A DNA stretch of 64,000 bases from Rhodococcus sp. B50. GTDB lineage: Bacteria; Actinomycetota; Actinomycetes; Mycobacteriales; Mycobacteriaceae. Both the position numbers and the translations under genes were made by a program. Shown in pieces: positions 1 to 8,258 of this stretch (its first letter is position 1; every line of letters starts with the position of its first letter). The DNA is taken from the NCBI RefSeq assembly GCF_013602415.1, contig NZ_WPAG02000002.1, positions 4,405,480 to 4,469,479 on the forward strand, written 5' to 3'. The notes under the pieces were generated by a model that worked only from the letters and a program-made list of their open reading frames with translations, had not been told where the DNA came from and did not search any database.

Positions 1-673
1 CGGCACCGCCGCACCCGACGACATCGCACGCTTCGAGGCCGAATCCGCCGAGCGCGCCGCTCAGCAGGATCGGCGGCTGCACCACTTCGCCGACCAGATC
101 ATCGCGCGCCGGTCCGAGGACATCCTCTTCAGTTCCCAGTTCCCGCAACTGTTCCGGCTCTGCGAAATTCTGCGAGAAAAGGGTGTCCGCGAGGGCGACA
201 TCACCGGCAACAACGCGCTCACCAGCGGCGGCGGTCTGAAGGGTACGAACCTTCCTGCCGACTACCAGGAACAGATCTACCGGCTGCTCAACATCGTCCC
301 GGAGCGCTTCCTGCACTACTACTCGATGCAGGAACTCAACAACCGCATGTTCAAGTGCCCCGAGGAGGGTCGCTACCACGTGCCGGACGAGATCGTGCTG
401 TTCGTCCTCACCAAGGACGGAAGCGCCCTCGCCGAACCCGACGGAAACATCGTCGAAGGACGTGCCGCCTTCGTCGACACCACCGTCGACGGACGGTGGG
501 GCGGAACGATCTCCGGCGACAGGATCACCGTCGATCTCGGAACGTGCCCGTGCGGCCGGCCCGGCGAGACCGTGCTGCCGAACATCGTCCGCTACTCCGA
601 CCTCGGCGACGACGACAAGATCACCTGTGCCGGAACGATGGACGCCTACGTCCGCGGACTCTCGGGAGAATAG
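1..673 (+). CDS. LuxE-like acyl-protein synthetase, 3' part
   Basis: The reading frame is open from the window edge (codons from base 2), so the 5' end is missing; 223 residues are visible. Visible residues 73-81 (LTSGGGLKG) and the later YYSMQEL segment resemble the glycine-rich nucleotide region and the Y-x-M-x-E-type motif of LuxE/AMP-forming acyl activators. A CPCGRPGE cysteine pair lies near visible residues 182-184. LuxE enzymes activate a fatty acid and pass it to LuxC for reduction to an aldehyde. The TAG stop is directly followed by the LuxC-like ATG, so the two are surely co-transcribed. The CoA-ligase-like PaaK group is an alternative; the family call rests on the partner gene as much as on motifs. 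Confidence 0.62.
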   Translation, partial: GTAAPDDIARFEAESAERAAQQDRRLHHFADQIIARRSEDILFSSQFPQLFRLCEILREKGVREGDITGNNALTSGGGLKGTNLPADYQEQIYRLLNIVPERFLHYYSMQELNNRMFKCPEEGRYHVPDEIVLFVLTKDGSALAEPDGNIVEGRAAFVDTTVDGRWGGTISGDRITVDLGTCPCGRPGETVLPNIVRYSDLGDDDKITCAGTMDAYVRGLSGE

Positions 674-2077
674 ATGACCACCACTGCACCTGCCCGGACC
701 CGGATCAAGGTCCCGCACTTCGTCCGCGGCGAGATCGTCTGGGGTGAGGACAGCGAATACCTCTCCCGCGACTTCGGCGTCCCCTTCGTCACCCCGAAGC
801 TCGAATACAACGGTCTGTTCGCGCCTCGTTCGGAGGTCGGGCCGGCATTCGACGTCCCGGTCTCCGAGATCATCGACTTCCTCGTGGAGACCGCGCAGTA
901 CCTGACCCTGGAGAAGAACGAATACCTCCAGGAATCCCTCGAGATGACGGTCCAGGTGAGCGCCCTTCCCCGCCGGATCATCGAGAACACCTTCGCCCGG
1001 CCGGGGCAGTTCCTCACCCGGCAGGCCCTCGAATACCGGCTCGAGCGCACCTTCGGTGGCCTCGACGTGCTCGACGGCTGGGCCGAGCGCACGGATCCGA
1101 ACGGCAACGTGAGCCGGGTCCGCGCCTTCCCGCCGCGCCTGGTCCACATGATGGCCGGGAACTCGCCGAGTGCGGCGATGACCACCATCGCCGATGCCGC
1201 ACTCACCAAGGGCGTCAACCTGTTCAAGATGCCCTCGGCCGACCCGTTCACCACCGTCGCGGTGCTGCGCACCATGGCCGACATCGCCCCCGGCCATCCG
1301 GTGCTCCGGTCGATGTCCGCCGTGTACTGGCGCGGCGGCGACGAGAAGGTCGAGAACATCCTCTACCGCTCCCAGTACTTCGACAAGCTCGTCGCATGGG
1401 GTGGCGGCTCGGCGATCGAGAACGCCGCCCGCTATGCCGGACCGGGTTTCCAGTTGATCTCCTTCGACCCCAAGGTGTCGATGTCGATCGTCGGCCGCGA
1501 GGCCTTCGAATCCGACGAGACCCTGCGCGAGGTCGCCGAACTGGCCGCCCTCGACGCGACCATCTTCAACCAGGACGCGTGCCTCGCAGCGCGGCACATC
1601 TGCGTCGAGGGTGACGACGAGCAGATCGACCGGTTCTGCGCACTACTGCACGAACGACTCGGCGTGGACCGGGACTTCGCCGAGGCTATCGGACCGAAGC
1701 CCGACGCCGAGATCCGCGACGCCGTCGAGGGAATGCGTTTCCTCGAACCGGATTACAAGGTGTGGGGCAAGCCCGACGGCAGCGGTCTGGTGGTGCGTTC
1801 ACCGGAGATGGTCGACTTCCATCCGACCAACAAGACCGTCAACGTCCTCCCGATCTCGACGCTGGACGAGGCCGCCTCCTACGCTACCGTGGCCACCCAG
1901 ACCGTCGGCGTCTACCCGTTCCACCGCAAGGCGGAGATCCGCGACCGGCTCGCCACCGCGGGCGTGCAGCGCATCGTTCGTCTGGGCAGCGCGTTGAAGG
2001 GCAGCATGGGCGGCCCGCACGACGGCATGTATCCGCTGCACCGCTTCGTCAACTGGGTGGTGGACGACGATGCCTGA
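674..2077 (+). CDS. LuxC-like acyl-CoA reductase
   Basis: The 467-residue protein matches the LuxC acyl-CoA/acyl-protein reductase family, which uses NADPH to reduce an enzyme-bound acyl group to the aldehyde. GNSP at residues 162-165 fits the nucleotide-binding region, and Cys303 in NQDAC is placed like the acyl-accepting cysteine of LuxC. The start ATG follows the stop of the upstream LuxE-like gene with no gap. The next gene begins inside the last codons of this one. No luxA/luxB lie next to it, so a light-producing role is unlikely; aldehyde supply or acid reduction in a catabolic pathway is inferred. Confidence 0.8.
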   Translation: MTTTAPARTRIKVPHFVRGEIVWGEDSEYLSRDFGVPFVTPKLEYNGLFAPRSEVGPAFDVPVSEIIDFLVETAQYLTLEKNEYLQESLEMTVQVSALPRRIIENTFARPGQFLTRQALEYRLERTFGGLDVLDGWAERTDPNGNVSRVRAFPPRLVHMMAGNSPSAAMTTIADAALTKGVNLFKMPSADPFTTVAVLRTMADIAPGHPVLRSMSAVYWRGGDEKVENILYRSQYFDKLVAWGGGSAIENAARYAGPGFQLISFDPKVSMSIVGREAFESDETLREVAELAALDATIFNQDACLAARHICVEGDDEQIDRFCALLHERLGVDRDFAEAIGPKPDAEIRDAVEGMRFLEPDYKVWGKPDGSGLVVRSPEMVDFHPTNKTVNVLPISTLDEAASYATVATQTVGVYPFHRKAEIRDRLATAGVQRIVRLGSALKGSMGGPHDGMYPLHRFVNWVVDDDA

Positions 2078-3119
2078 GCCTTATGACGGCACCATGGCCC
2101 AGCGCGTGCTCGGATCGTCGGGCATCCGGGTGAGCGAACTGTGTCTCGGTGCGATGACCTTCGGTACCGAATGGGGTTTCGGCGCCGACGAGGAGACCTC
2201 CCGCCGTGTGTACGACGACTACCGCGCCGCGGGAGGCAACTTCGTCGACACCGCGAACAATTACACCAACGGGGCGAGCGAAGAGATCCTCGGCCGGTTC
2301 ATCGCCTCCGAGCGCGACGAGGTGGTGGTGAGCACGAAATACACCCTGCCCACCGACCCTCGTGACGTGAACTCCGGTGGCAGCAACCGCAAGAGCCTGC
2401 GCCGCAGCGTCGAGACCAGTCTGCGCCGGCTCGGTACCGACCATCTCGACGTACTGTGGGTCCACGCGTGGGACCGGTGCACGCCCGCCGAGGAAACGCT
2501 GCGCGCGCTCGACGATCTGGTGCGGTCGGGCAAGGTGCTGTCCATCGGCGTCTCGAACACGCCCGCATGGGTGATCGCGCGTTCGGACGCCATCGCGGAG
2601 CTCCGGGGGTGGACCTCCTTCTGCGCCCTGCAACTCGAGTACTCGCTGCTCGCTCGCACCCCGGAGCGTGAACTCCTGCCGATGGCCGACGGTCTCGGCC
2701 TCTCGGTGTGCGCGTGGAGCCCCCTGGCGCGAGGCGCACTCGCTCGCGACCACACCGACGAGGCCATGGCGCGCTTCCCCGAGAAGATGCGCAACGTCCT
2801 CGACGTCACGAAGGAGATCGCCGACGAACTCGGTACCTCCAGCGCACAGGTTGCGCTGGCATGGGTGCGGCACCGCGGACTGATGATCTCGGTCGGCGCC
2901 CGCACGTCCGACCAGTTGCGCGACAACCTGGGAGCACTCACGTTGCAGCTCGATCCCGCACAGATCACACGTCTCGACGAGGTGTCTGCGGTCTCGATGG
3001 GGTACCCGCACGATTTCCTTCACCAGCGACGTGAGATGTTCGATCCGGAAGCGTTGCCGCCGATGGGTTCTCCCCACACACCCGAGACGGTGGAACCGGC
3101 TGCAGCGCACTCGTCCTGA
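2070..3119 (+). CDS. Aldo/keto reductase
   Basis: This 349-residue protein is a TIM-barrel aldo/keto reductase, predicted to reduce an aldehyde or ketone with NADPH. The family tetrad can be read as Asp60 and Tyr65 (FVDTANNY), Lys90 (STKY) and His132 (WVHAWD). The ATG at 2070 overlaps the end of the LuxC-like gene by eight bases, so translation is probably coupled. The partner is inferred to be the aldehyde from the LuxE/LuxC-like pair, with the aldehyde dehydrogenase downstream as the competing oxidative route. The exact substrate cannot be read from the sequence. Confidence 0.85.
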   Translation: MPEPYDGTMAQRVLGSSGIRVSELCLGAMTFGTEWGFGADEETSRRVYDDYRAAGGNFVDTANNYTNGASEEILGRFIASERDEVVVSTKYTLPTDPRDVNSGGSNRKSLRRSVETSLRRLGTDHLDVLWVHAWDRCTPAEETLRALDDLVRSGKVLSIGVSNTPAWVIARSDAIAELRGWTSFCALQLEYSLLARTPERELLPMADGLGLSVCAWSPLARGALARDHTDEAMARFPEKMRNVLDVTKEIADELGTSSAQVALAWVRHRGLMISVGARTSDQLRDNLGALTLQLDPAQITRLDEVSAVSMGYPHDFLHQRREMFDPEALPPMGSPHTPETVEPAAAHSS

Positions 3120-3151
3120 GAACCATCGGACTCCTCGCGGAAGGCGACATC

Positions 3152-4585
3152 ATGGACAGACTCGACCATTGGATCGACGGCAAGTCCGTAGCACCGAGCA
3201 GCGGCGACTATCTCGATGCCACCGACCCCGCGACCGGTCGTACGGTGCGGCACGTCGCGAGGGGTACCGCAGCGGACGTCGATGCAGCGGTGCGTGCGGC
3301 GGTTGCCGCCGGACCGGCATGGTTGCGGATCCCCGCGCTCGCGCGCGGACGGATGCTCGTCGACCTGGCCCGGGCGATGCGCGAGGACGTGGACAACCTG
3401 GCGGCCCTCGAGACGAGCGAGACGGGTAAACCGTCGAAGGTCGCCCTCGCCGAAGTGGAGAACTCGGCCACGTACTTCGAGTTCTACGGCGGTCTCGTGG
3501 GCATGCCCGCGGGGGAGACTCTCGACGTCGCCCCGGACCAGCACGTCTACACCGTCCGTGAGCCGTTCGGCGTCATCGGTGTGGTCACTCCCTGGAACCT
3601 TCCGCTCAATCAGTCGGCGCGCGCCTGCGCACCGGCGTTGGCTGCGGGAAACACGGTGGTTCTCAAACCGTCCGAGTACACCTCGGCGTCGAGCGTGCGT
3701 CTCGCGCAACTCGCGAGCGACGTCGGATTCCCGCCCGGCACGTTCGGCGTCGTCCTCGGCACCGGCGGGGAGGCCGGTGCCGCACTCGTCCACCATCCGG
3801 AGATCGCCAAGGTGGCGTTCACCGGTTCGGTTCCCACCGGCCGGGTCATCGGCGGTATCGCTGCCGAGCGGATCGTGCCGCTCACTCTCGAACTCGGTGG
3901 CAAGTCGGCGAACATCGTCTTCGCCGACGCCGACCTCGACGCCGCGGTCGCCGGTGCTGTCCAGGCCTTCACCTCGAACGCCGGGCAGGTGTGTTCTGCA
4001 GGAACCCGGCTACTCGTGCAGCGCGAGGTGCACGACGAATTGGTGCGCCGACTCGTCGAGAAGGTCGAGGCGATCCGGGTGGGTACCGACATGGGACCGA
4101 TCATCACTCGCAGCCAGTTCGAGAAGGTGCAGGAGTACTTCGAGATCGCCGAGTCCGAAGGTGTGCGCGTCGAAACCGGTGGGCGGGTCTCTGCGATCGC
4201 AGAACGGACAGGGGGATTCTTCGTCGATCCCACCGTCTATACCGGGGTGGACAACGCGATGCGGATCGCCCGGGAGGAGATTTTCGGTCCGGTCCTCGTC
4301 GTGATCCCGTTCGACACCACCGACGACGCCGTGGAGATCGCGAACGACTCCGACTACGGACTCGTCGCCGGAGTATGGACGAGGGACGTCTCCCGAGCCT
4401 TGACGGTGAGCGGACGGATACGCGCCGGGCAGGTCTTCGTCAACACCTGGTCCACGGCCTCGGTGCAGACCCCGTTCGGGGGTTGGAAGAACAGCGGTTA
4501 CGGCCGGGAGAAGGGCGTCGAGGCGCTGCATCACTACGGTCAGGTCAAATGCGTGACCGTCAAACTCGATTCGTCGCGGATGTGA
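3152..4585 (+). CDS. NAD(P)-dependent aldehyde dehydrogenase
   Basis: A complete 477-residue aldehyde dehydrogenase. Asn149 in TPWN, Lys172 in LKPSE, the general base Glu247 in LELGGKSAN and the nucleophile Cys281 in AGQVCSAG are all present. GWKNSGYGREKG near the C-terminus is typical of the betaine/hydroxymuconic-semialdehyde dehydrogenase branch. It oxidises an aldehyde to the acid in the cytosol. It lies 32 bases after the aldo/keto reductase and 7 bases before the carboxymuconolactone-decarboxylase-like gene in one operon, which suggests an aromatic or cyclic aldehyde, but this is inference. Confidence 0.88.
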   Translation: MDRLDHWIDGKSVAPSSGDYLDATDPATGRTVRHVARGTAADVDAAVRAAVAAGPAWLRIPALARGRMLVDLARAMREDVDNLAALETSETGKPSKVALAEVENSATYFEFYGGLVGMPAGETLDVAPDQHVYTVREPFGVIGVVTPWNLPLNQSARACAPALAAGNTVVLKPSEYTSASSVRLAQLASDVGFPPGTFGVVLGTGGEAGAALVHHPEIAKVAFTGSVPTGRVIGGIAAERIVPLTLELGGKSANIVFADADLDAAVAGAVQAFTSNAGQVCSAGTRLLVQREVHDELVRRLVEKVEAIRVGTDMGPIITRSQFEKVQEYFEIAESEGVRVETGGRVSAIAERTGGFFVDPTVYTGVDNAMRIAREEIFGPVLVVIPFDTTDDAVEIANDSDYGLVAGVWTRDVSRALTVSGRIRAGQVFVNTWSTASVQTPFGGWKNSGYGREKGVEALHHYGQVKCVTVKLDSSRM

Positions 4586-4592
4586 AAGGGCA

Positions 4593-5051
4593 ATGATGAC
4601 AACACAGGTCGGGCTCGACGATACCGTGCGTGCGGCGCACCGGACGGTCCTCGACTCGGGGCTCGCGGTGCGCCGCGAGGTCCTCGGGGACGAATACGTC
4701 GACGCCGCGCTGTCGCGCAATGCCGGCACCGACGGTGAGGGACTGCAGGAGTACGTCAGCGAATTCGTCTGGGGTGGCGTGTGGACCCGGGACGGTCTCG
4801 AACGCCGCGACCGGTCGCTCGTGACCATCTCGCTCCTGATCGCCCTCGGACAGCACAACGAACTCGCCACCCATGTGCGGACCGGAATACGGAACGGATT
4901 GTCGCGCAGGGAGATCTCCGAGACGGTCGTTCACGCGACGGCGTACGTCGGATGCCCCGCGGGCATCGCGGCGATGCGCGTCGTGCAGCAGGTCCTCGTC
5001 GACGAACTCGGTCCTCTGCAGGACGATGAGACGGCGGAGGCGGGCGCATGA
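4593..5051 (+). CDS. Carboxymuconolactone decarboxylase family protein
   Basis: A 152-residue all-alpha protein of the carboxymuconolactone decarboxylase/AhpD family, closest in layout to PcaC: an N-terminal RREVLGDEYVDAAL segment and a central block with ERRDRSLVTISLLIALGQ. PcaC decarboxylates gamma-carboxymuconolactone in the protocatechuate branch; other members are peroxidase-like, but the CxxC of AhpD is absent here. Two consecutive ATGs (4593, 4596) follow a GAAAGGG ribosome site, so the start is uncertain by one codon. The stop overlaps the next ATG. No other protocatechuate genes lie nearby, so the substrate may be a different lactone or 3-oxo acid. Confidence 0.75.
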   Translation: MMTTQVGLDDTVRAAHRTVLDSGLAVRREVLGDEYVDAALSRNAGTDGEGLQEYVSEFVWGGVWTRDGLERRDRSLVTISLLIALGQHNELATHVRTGIRNGLSRREISETVVHATAYVGCPAGIAAMRVVQQVLVDELGPLQDDETAEAGA

Positions 5052-5968
5052 GCGATTCGAGTGCGCCGGTGACCCTCAGGACCGTAGGTCATATCGGCCT
5101 CGGCGCTATGGGACGTCCCATAGCCCGGAACTTCGTCCGCGGTGGCCGGAGCCTGATCGTGCGCGACGCCGATCCTGCCGCCCAGCAGCAGTTCGTCGAC
5201 GAGAACCCCACCGCGGTCGGTGCCCGCGGCTCCGAGGACTTCGCCGACTGTGACGTGGTCGTCCTGGTGCTGCCCACGAGCGACATCGTCGACTCGGTCG
5301 TGTTGTCCGAGGACGGTCTGCTGCACCATCTGCGGCCGGGTTCGGTCATCGTCGACATGGGATCGAGTGTGCCGACCCGTACGCAACGTCTCGCCGAGAT
5401 CGCTGAGGAGAAGGGCGTGCGCGTCGTCGACGCCCCCGTGAGCGGCGGTGTCGCGCGCGCCGAACAGGGCACCCTCGCTGTGATGGCCGGCGGTGACGCC
5501 GCCGTGGTCGACGGGGTGACGCCGCTGCTGCAGGAGACTGGCAGCGAGATCATTCGCGTCGGACCCGTCGGATCGGGTCATGCCGCCAAGGCGCTGAACA
5601 ATCTCCTCGCGGCGAACAACGTGCTCGTCGCGGCGGAAGCCCTGCTGGTGGGGAAGAAGTTCGGCATCGACCCGGCGACCCTGCTCTCGGTCTTCAATGC
5701 CGGCAGCGGCCGCAATCAGGCCACCGAGACGAAGTACGAGAAGTTCGTGCTCTCACGCACTTTCGATTCCGGTTTCGCGGCGGCGTTGATGCGTAAGGAC
5801 GTCGGGATCGCCCTCGACCTCGCACACGATCAGGGCATCAGCCCTGTGCTGGGCGAGGCGATCGGGAAGGTGTGGAACGCCGCTGTCGAGGCGCTCGAGC
5901 CGGGCGTCGACCAGACTGCGGTGGTCCGGTACCTCGAGCGGGCTCACGGGGTGTCGCTGGAAGACTGA
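5048..5968 (+). CDS. 3-Hydroxyisobutyrate dehydrogenase family oxidoreductase
   Basis: A 306-residue beta-hydroxyacid dehydrogenase. The N-terminal Rossmann motif GLGAMG is at residues 17-22, the substrate-binding DAPVSGG loop follows, and Lys181 in GHAAKALNN is the expected catalytic lysine. Family members oxidise 3-hydroxy acids or reduce tartronate semialdehyde with NAD(P). It starts inside the ATGA overlap with the upstream decarboxylase-like gene and is the last gene of the forward operon, converging on a TetR gene. Two further members of the same family lie at 10.5-12.2 kb, so beta-hydroxyacid oxidation seems to recur in this region. Confidence 0.82.
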   Translation: MSDSSAPVTLRTVGHIGLGAMGRPIARNFVRGGRSLIVRDADPAAQQQFVDENPTAVGARGSEDFADCDVVVLVLPTSDIVDSVVLSEDGLLHHLRPGSVIVDMGSSVPTRTQRLAEIAEEKGVRVVDAPVSGGVARAEQGTLAVMAGGDAAVVDGVTPLLQETGSEIIRVGPVGSGHAAKALNNLLAANNVLVAAEALLVGKKFGIDPATLLSVFNAGSGRNQATETKYEKFVLSRTFDSGFAAALMRKDVGIALDLAHDQGISPVLGEAIGKVWNAAVEALEPGVDQTAVVRYLERAHGVSLED

Positions 5969-5979
5969 CTTCGGTCCAC

Positions 5980-6033
5980 GGCTCCGCCGTCATTCCCACG
6001 GCTCCGCCGTCATCTCTCCGGCTCCGTCGTCAT
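5980..6033. repeat. 20-bp tandem repeat, three copies
   Basis: GGCTCCGYCGTCAT recurs with an exact 20-base period at 5980, 6000 and 6020. The third copy encodes the last residues of the TetR protein on the reverse strand and the stop of that gene lies within the second copy. The repeat fills the convergent junction and looks like slippage duplication of the TetR 3' end. Confidence 0.85.
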
Positions 6034-6690
6034 CCGCTCTCGTGCAGCCGTCGCGGCACCGTTGCCCACCAGCAGCCACAGCGTGGTGATGTCGTCGATC
6101 AATCGCTCGATGCTGCCGTGCCCGGGTTCGCGGAGCCAGGCGAGTACCGCTTCCCCTGTGCCACCGACCAGGAAGGCGGGAGCGATCGTCGCGAGGCTGT
6201 CCGCTTCGAGCGCCACGTCGTGGATCGTGCGCGCGTGCTCGACGAGGAGCGCGGTCAATCCGTCGAGCGCGTGTGCGCGGTGTTCGAGGGTGCCGAGCGA
6301 GGCGGAGACCGGGCCGAAGAGGGTGTGTGCCTTGCGTGGATCCTCGACCAGACTCCGAATCACCGCGTCGAGTGTGGCGTGCGCACGAGATGCGAGATCT
6401 TCTTCGGGGGAGTGGGCCGAGAACGCGGACAGCGCGGCCGCCGCGACGGTCGCGGCGACGGAGTCGACGACGGCCCGCGCCACGTCGTCGAGGCTCGAGA
6501 AGCTCTCGTAGAAGTAGCGCTTGTTGAGTCCTGCTCGTGTGCAGAGCGCGTCGACCGTGGCAGCACGCCACACGCCGTCTCCCATCAGATCCAGCGCGGC
6601 GTCGATCAGCCGGTCCTTACGTTGCTGCGCTCGTTCGGCAGCCGGAACACCGCGGTAGTTCTGGCCGGATGTCGTGGACATGGACGCCAT
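6010..6690 (-). CDS. TetR family transcriptional regulator
   Basis: A 226-residue TetR-type repressor. The N-terminal helix-turn-helix covers roughly residues 22-65, with RLIDAALDLMG, the TVDALCTRAGLNKRYFYESF recognition region and a variable ligand domain after it. I prefer the ATG at 6690, preceded by AAGGATGAG, over the ATG at 6732, which would place coding sequence over the likely operator. It is divergent from the 6765 gene and convergent with the beta-hydroxyacid dehydrogenase operon, so its likely target is the 6765-8194 pair and possibly itself. The 3' end carries a tandem duplication. Confidence 0.85.
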   Translation of the reverse strand: MASMSTTSGQNYRGVPAAERAQQRKDRLIDAALDLMGDGVWRAATVDALCTRAGLNKRYFYESFSSLDDVARAVVDSVAATVAAAALSAFSAHSPEEDLASRAHATLDAVIRSLVEDPRKAHTLFGPVSASLGTLEHRAHALDGLTALLVEHARTIHDVALEADSLATIAPAFLVGGTGEAVLAWLREPGHGSIERLIDDITTLWLLVGNGAATAARERMTTEPER

Positions 6691-6718
6691 CGTCTCATCC
6701 TTGACCTCCTCGGTTATC

Positions 6719-6736
6719 TGGTACAGAATCATGCCA
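6719..6736. promoter_or_regulatory. Candidate TetR operator, imperfect dyad
   Basis: TGGTAC-AGAATC-ATGCCA is an inverted repeat with five of six arm bases matching. It lies in the 74-base gap between the divergent TetR gene and the 6765 gene, where an autoregulatory operator is expected. It is short and imperfect, so this is only a candidate. Confidence 0.35.
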
Positions 6737-6764
6737 AATTATTCGGCGAGCCCGGGAGCTACTC

Positions 6765-7436
6765 GTGCCCTCACCATCCGCTCATACGAACCACACCGAC
6801 CAGCACGTCGGCGCTCTTCTCACCGAACTGCGAAGCCTGGCCGAGCACTCGCCGGCAGTGGCACGCAAGGAGACGTGGGAACTCCTCGAACGTCTCGCGC
6901 GTGAGGATCGGCGTCCCGAGATCGCGACGTTGTGGGCGCAGGGCCGCCCACCCGAGGTCATGGACGGAGCGCTCGAGGGACTCATCATGGGATCGATGTG
7001 GGGCACCCCCGAAACGAAACTGGGGTCGCTGCTGATCAAGATCCATCCCACCTGGCTCGGGAAGACGTTCGACATGTCGTCGGGCACCGGCTTCAACCGG
7101 CTCGTGAGGTTCTCGCAGCCGATCTTTCTCGTGATCGCCGCGGGATACCGTTCGTTCCGTTCGGACCGCAGGGTGATCGAAGGATTCCACTTCCGGCACT
7201 CGCTGCAGACGGCGGCGATCGCGCCGCACATCCGGGTGCGGGCACTCGATTACGGTGTTCCGGAGTTCGGTAACCCCTCGGTCCGGACGTTCCCGATCGC
7301 ACGCACCCGCGACGAGGTCGTCGAGTTGGTTCCCGGCGTCTACCTCGGCCGGGCGCTGCTGACGCACTCGAACGGCACGATCGCGCCGATCGCACATTTC
7401 GCTCTCCGGGACCGGCTCGGGACGGACCTGGCGTGA
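6765..7436 (+). CDS. Conserved protein of unknown function
   Basis: I do not recognise this 223-residue protein. It has no signal peptide and no obvious membrane segment apart from a short hydrophobic stretch, FSQPIFLVIAAGYRSF, near the middle. Blocks that look conserved-like are GSMWGTPETKLG, SSGTGFNRL and EGFHFRHSLQTAAIAPHIR. It starts at GTG 6765 behind GGGAG and ends in a GTGA overlap with an SDR gene, so the two are translationally coupled and probably act together. The divergent TetR gene is the likely regulator. Function is open; a lipid- or substrate-binding helper for the SDR is one guess without direct support. Confidence 0.7.
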   Translation: MPSPSAHTNHTDQHVGALLTELRSLAEHSPAVARKETWELLERLAREDRRPEIATLWAQGRPPEVMDGALEGLIMGSMWGTPETKLGSLLIKIHPTWLGKTFDMSSGTGFNRLVRFSQPIFLVIAAGYRSFRSDRRVIEGFHFRHSLQTAAIAPHIRVRALDYGVPEFGNPSVRTFPIARTRDEVVELVPGVYLGRALLTHSNGTIAPIAHFALRDRLGTDLA

Positions 7437-8194
7437 TCTCGCTCGAGAACGCGGTCGTGGTCGTCACCGGGGGTGCGCAGGGAATCGGGCGCGCGACGGC
7501 CGCTCGGCTCACTCGACTCGGCGCGCGGGTGTGGATCGGAGATGTCGACGAGGAAGGCGTAGTCCGCACCGCCGACGAGTTGGGTGTTCGCGGTGCCCGA
7601 CTCGACGTGACCGACGCGGCCTGCTTCGGTGCGTTCCTCGATCGTGTGCAGACGGACGGTCCGATCGACATGCTCGTCAACAATGCCGGTGTCATGCAGA
7701 CCGGGGCGTTCCTGGACCTGCCGATCTCCGGCCACGCCGACGAGATCGGCGTCAATCTGCTCGGTGTGGTGCACGGCATGCGTCTCGTTCTGCCCGGCAT
7801 GGTCGAGCGACGACAGGGACATGTCGTCAATCTCGCGTCGATGGCGGCCAAGATCACCACACCGCAGATGGCGACCTATTGTGCGACGAAGTTCGCAGTC
7901 GGGGCGCTCTCGCGGGCGGTCCGTGCGGAGATCCGTGGCTCCGGTGTCACCGTCTCCACCGTGCTCCCGGCCGCGGTGCGAACCGACATGACGAAGCGTT
8001 TCACGCTGGGGTCGGTGATTCCCACGTCCGAGGCCGACGACGTCGCACGGGCGATCGCAACGACGGTGCGTCGTCCACGGCCCGAAGTGACGATTCCGGG
8101 TTGGCTCGGCGGTATGGATCTCGTCGAGGCAGCAGTCACCGAATCGATTCTCGACCGGGTCAAGAGCATCGTCGTCACCCGGGCGATGCGCTGA
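7433..8194 (+). CDS. SDR family oxidoreductase
   Basis: A 253-residue classical short-chain dehydrogenase. GGAQGIG at residues 13-19 is the cofactor glycine motif, NNAG follows in the middle, and Tyr149/Lys153 in YCATK form the catalytic pair. It is predicted to oxidise or reduce a secondary alcohol or ketone with NAD(P). The GTG start overlaps the stop of the unknown gene before it. Ten bases past its stop, just before the IS target duplication, the convergent SDR at 9618 would have ended had the insertion sequence not entered. Confidence 0.85.
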   Translation: MISLENAVVVVTGGAQGIGRATAARLTRLGARVWIGDVDEEGVVRTADELGVRGARLDVTDAACFGAFLDRVQTDGPIDMLVNNAGVMQTGAFLDLPISGHADEIGVNLLGVVHGMRLVLPGMVERRQGHVVNLASMAAKITTPQMATYCATKFAVGALSRAVRAEIRGSGVTVSTVLPAAVRTDMTKRFTLGSVIPTSEADDVARAIATTVRRPRPEVTIPGWLGGMDLVEAAVTESILDRVKSIVVTRAMR

Positions 8195-8207
8195 ACCGTG
8201 TCCGTCA

Positions 8208-8229
8208 TACTGCAGCCGCAGTTTGTGAT
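8208..8229 (+). repeat. Left terminal inverted repeat of the IS
   Basis: A 22-base terminal repeat identical to the reverse complement of 9594-9615. The direct CGTCA at 8203-8207 abuts it on the outside. Confidence 0.92.
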
Positions 8230-8258
8230 CCGGCGGCCCGTCTGGTAGTTGATCTTGT

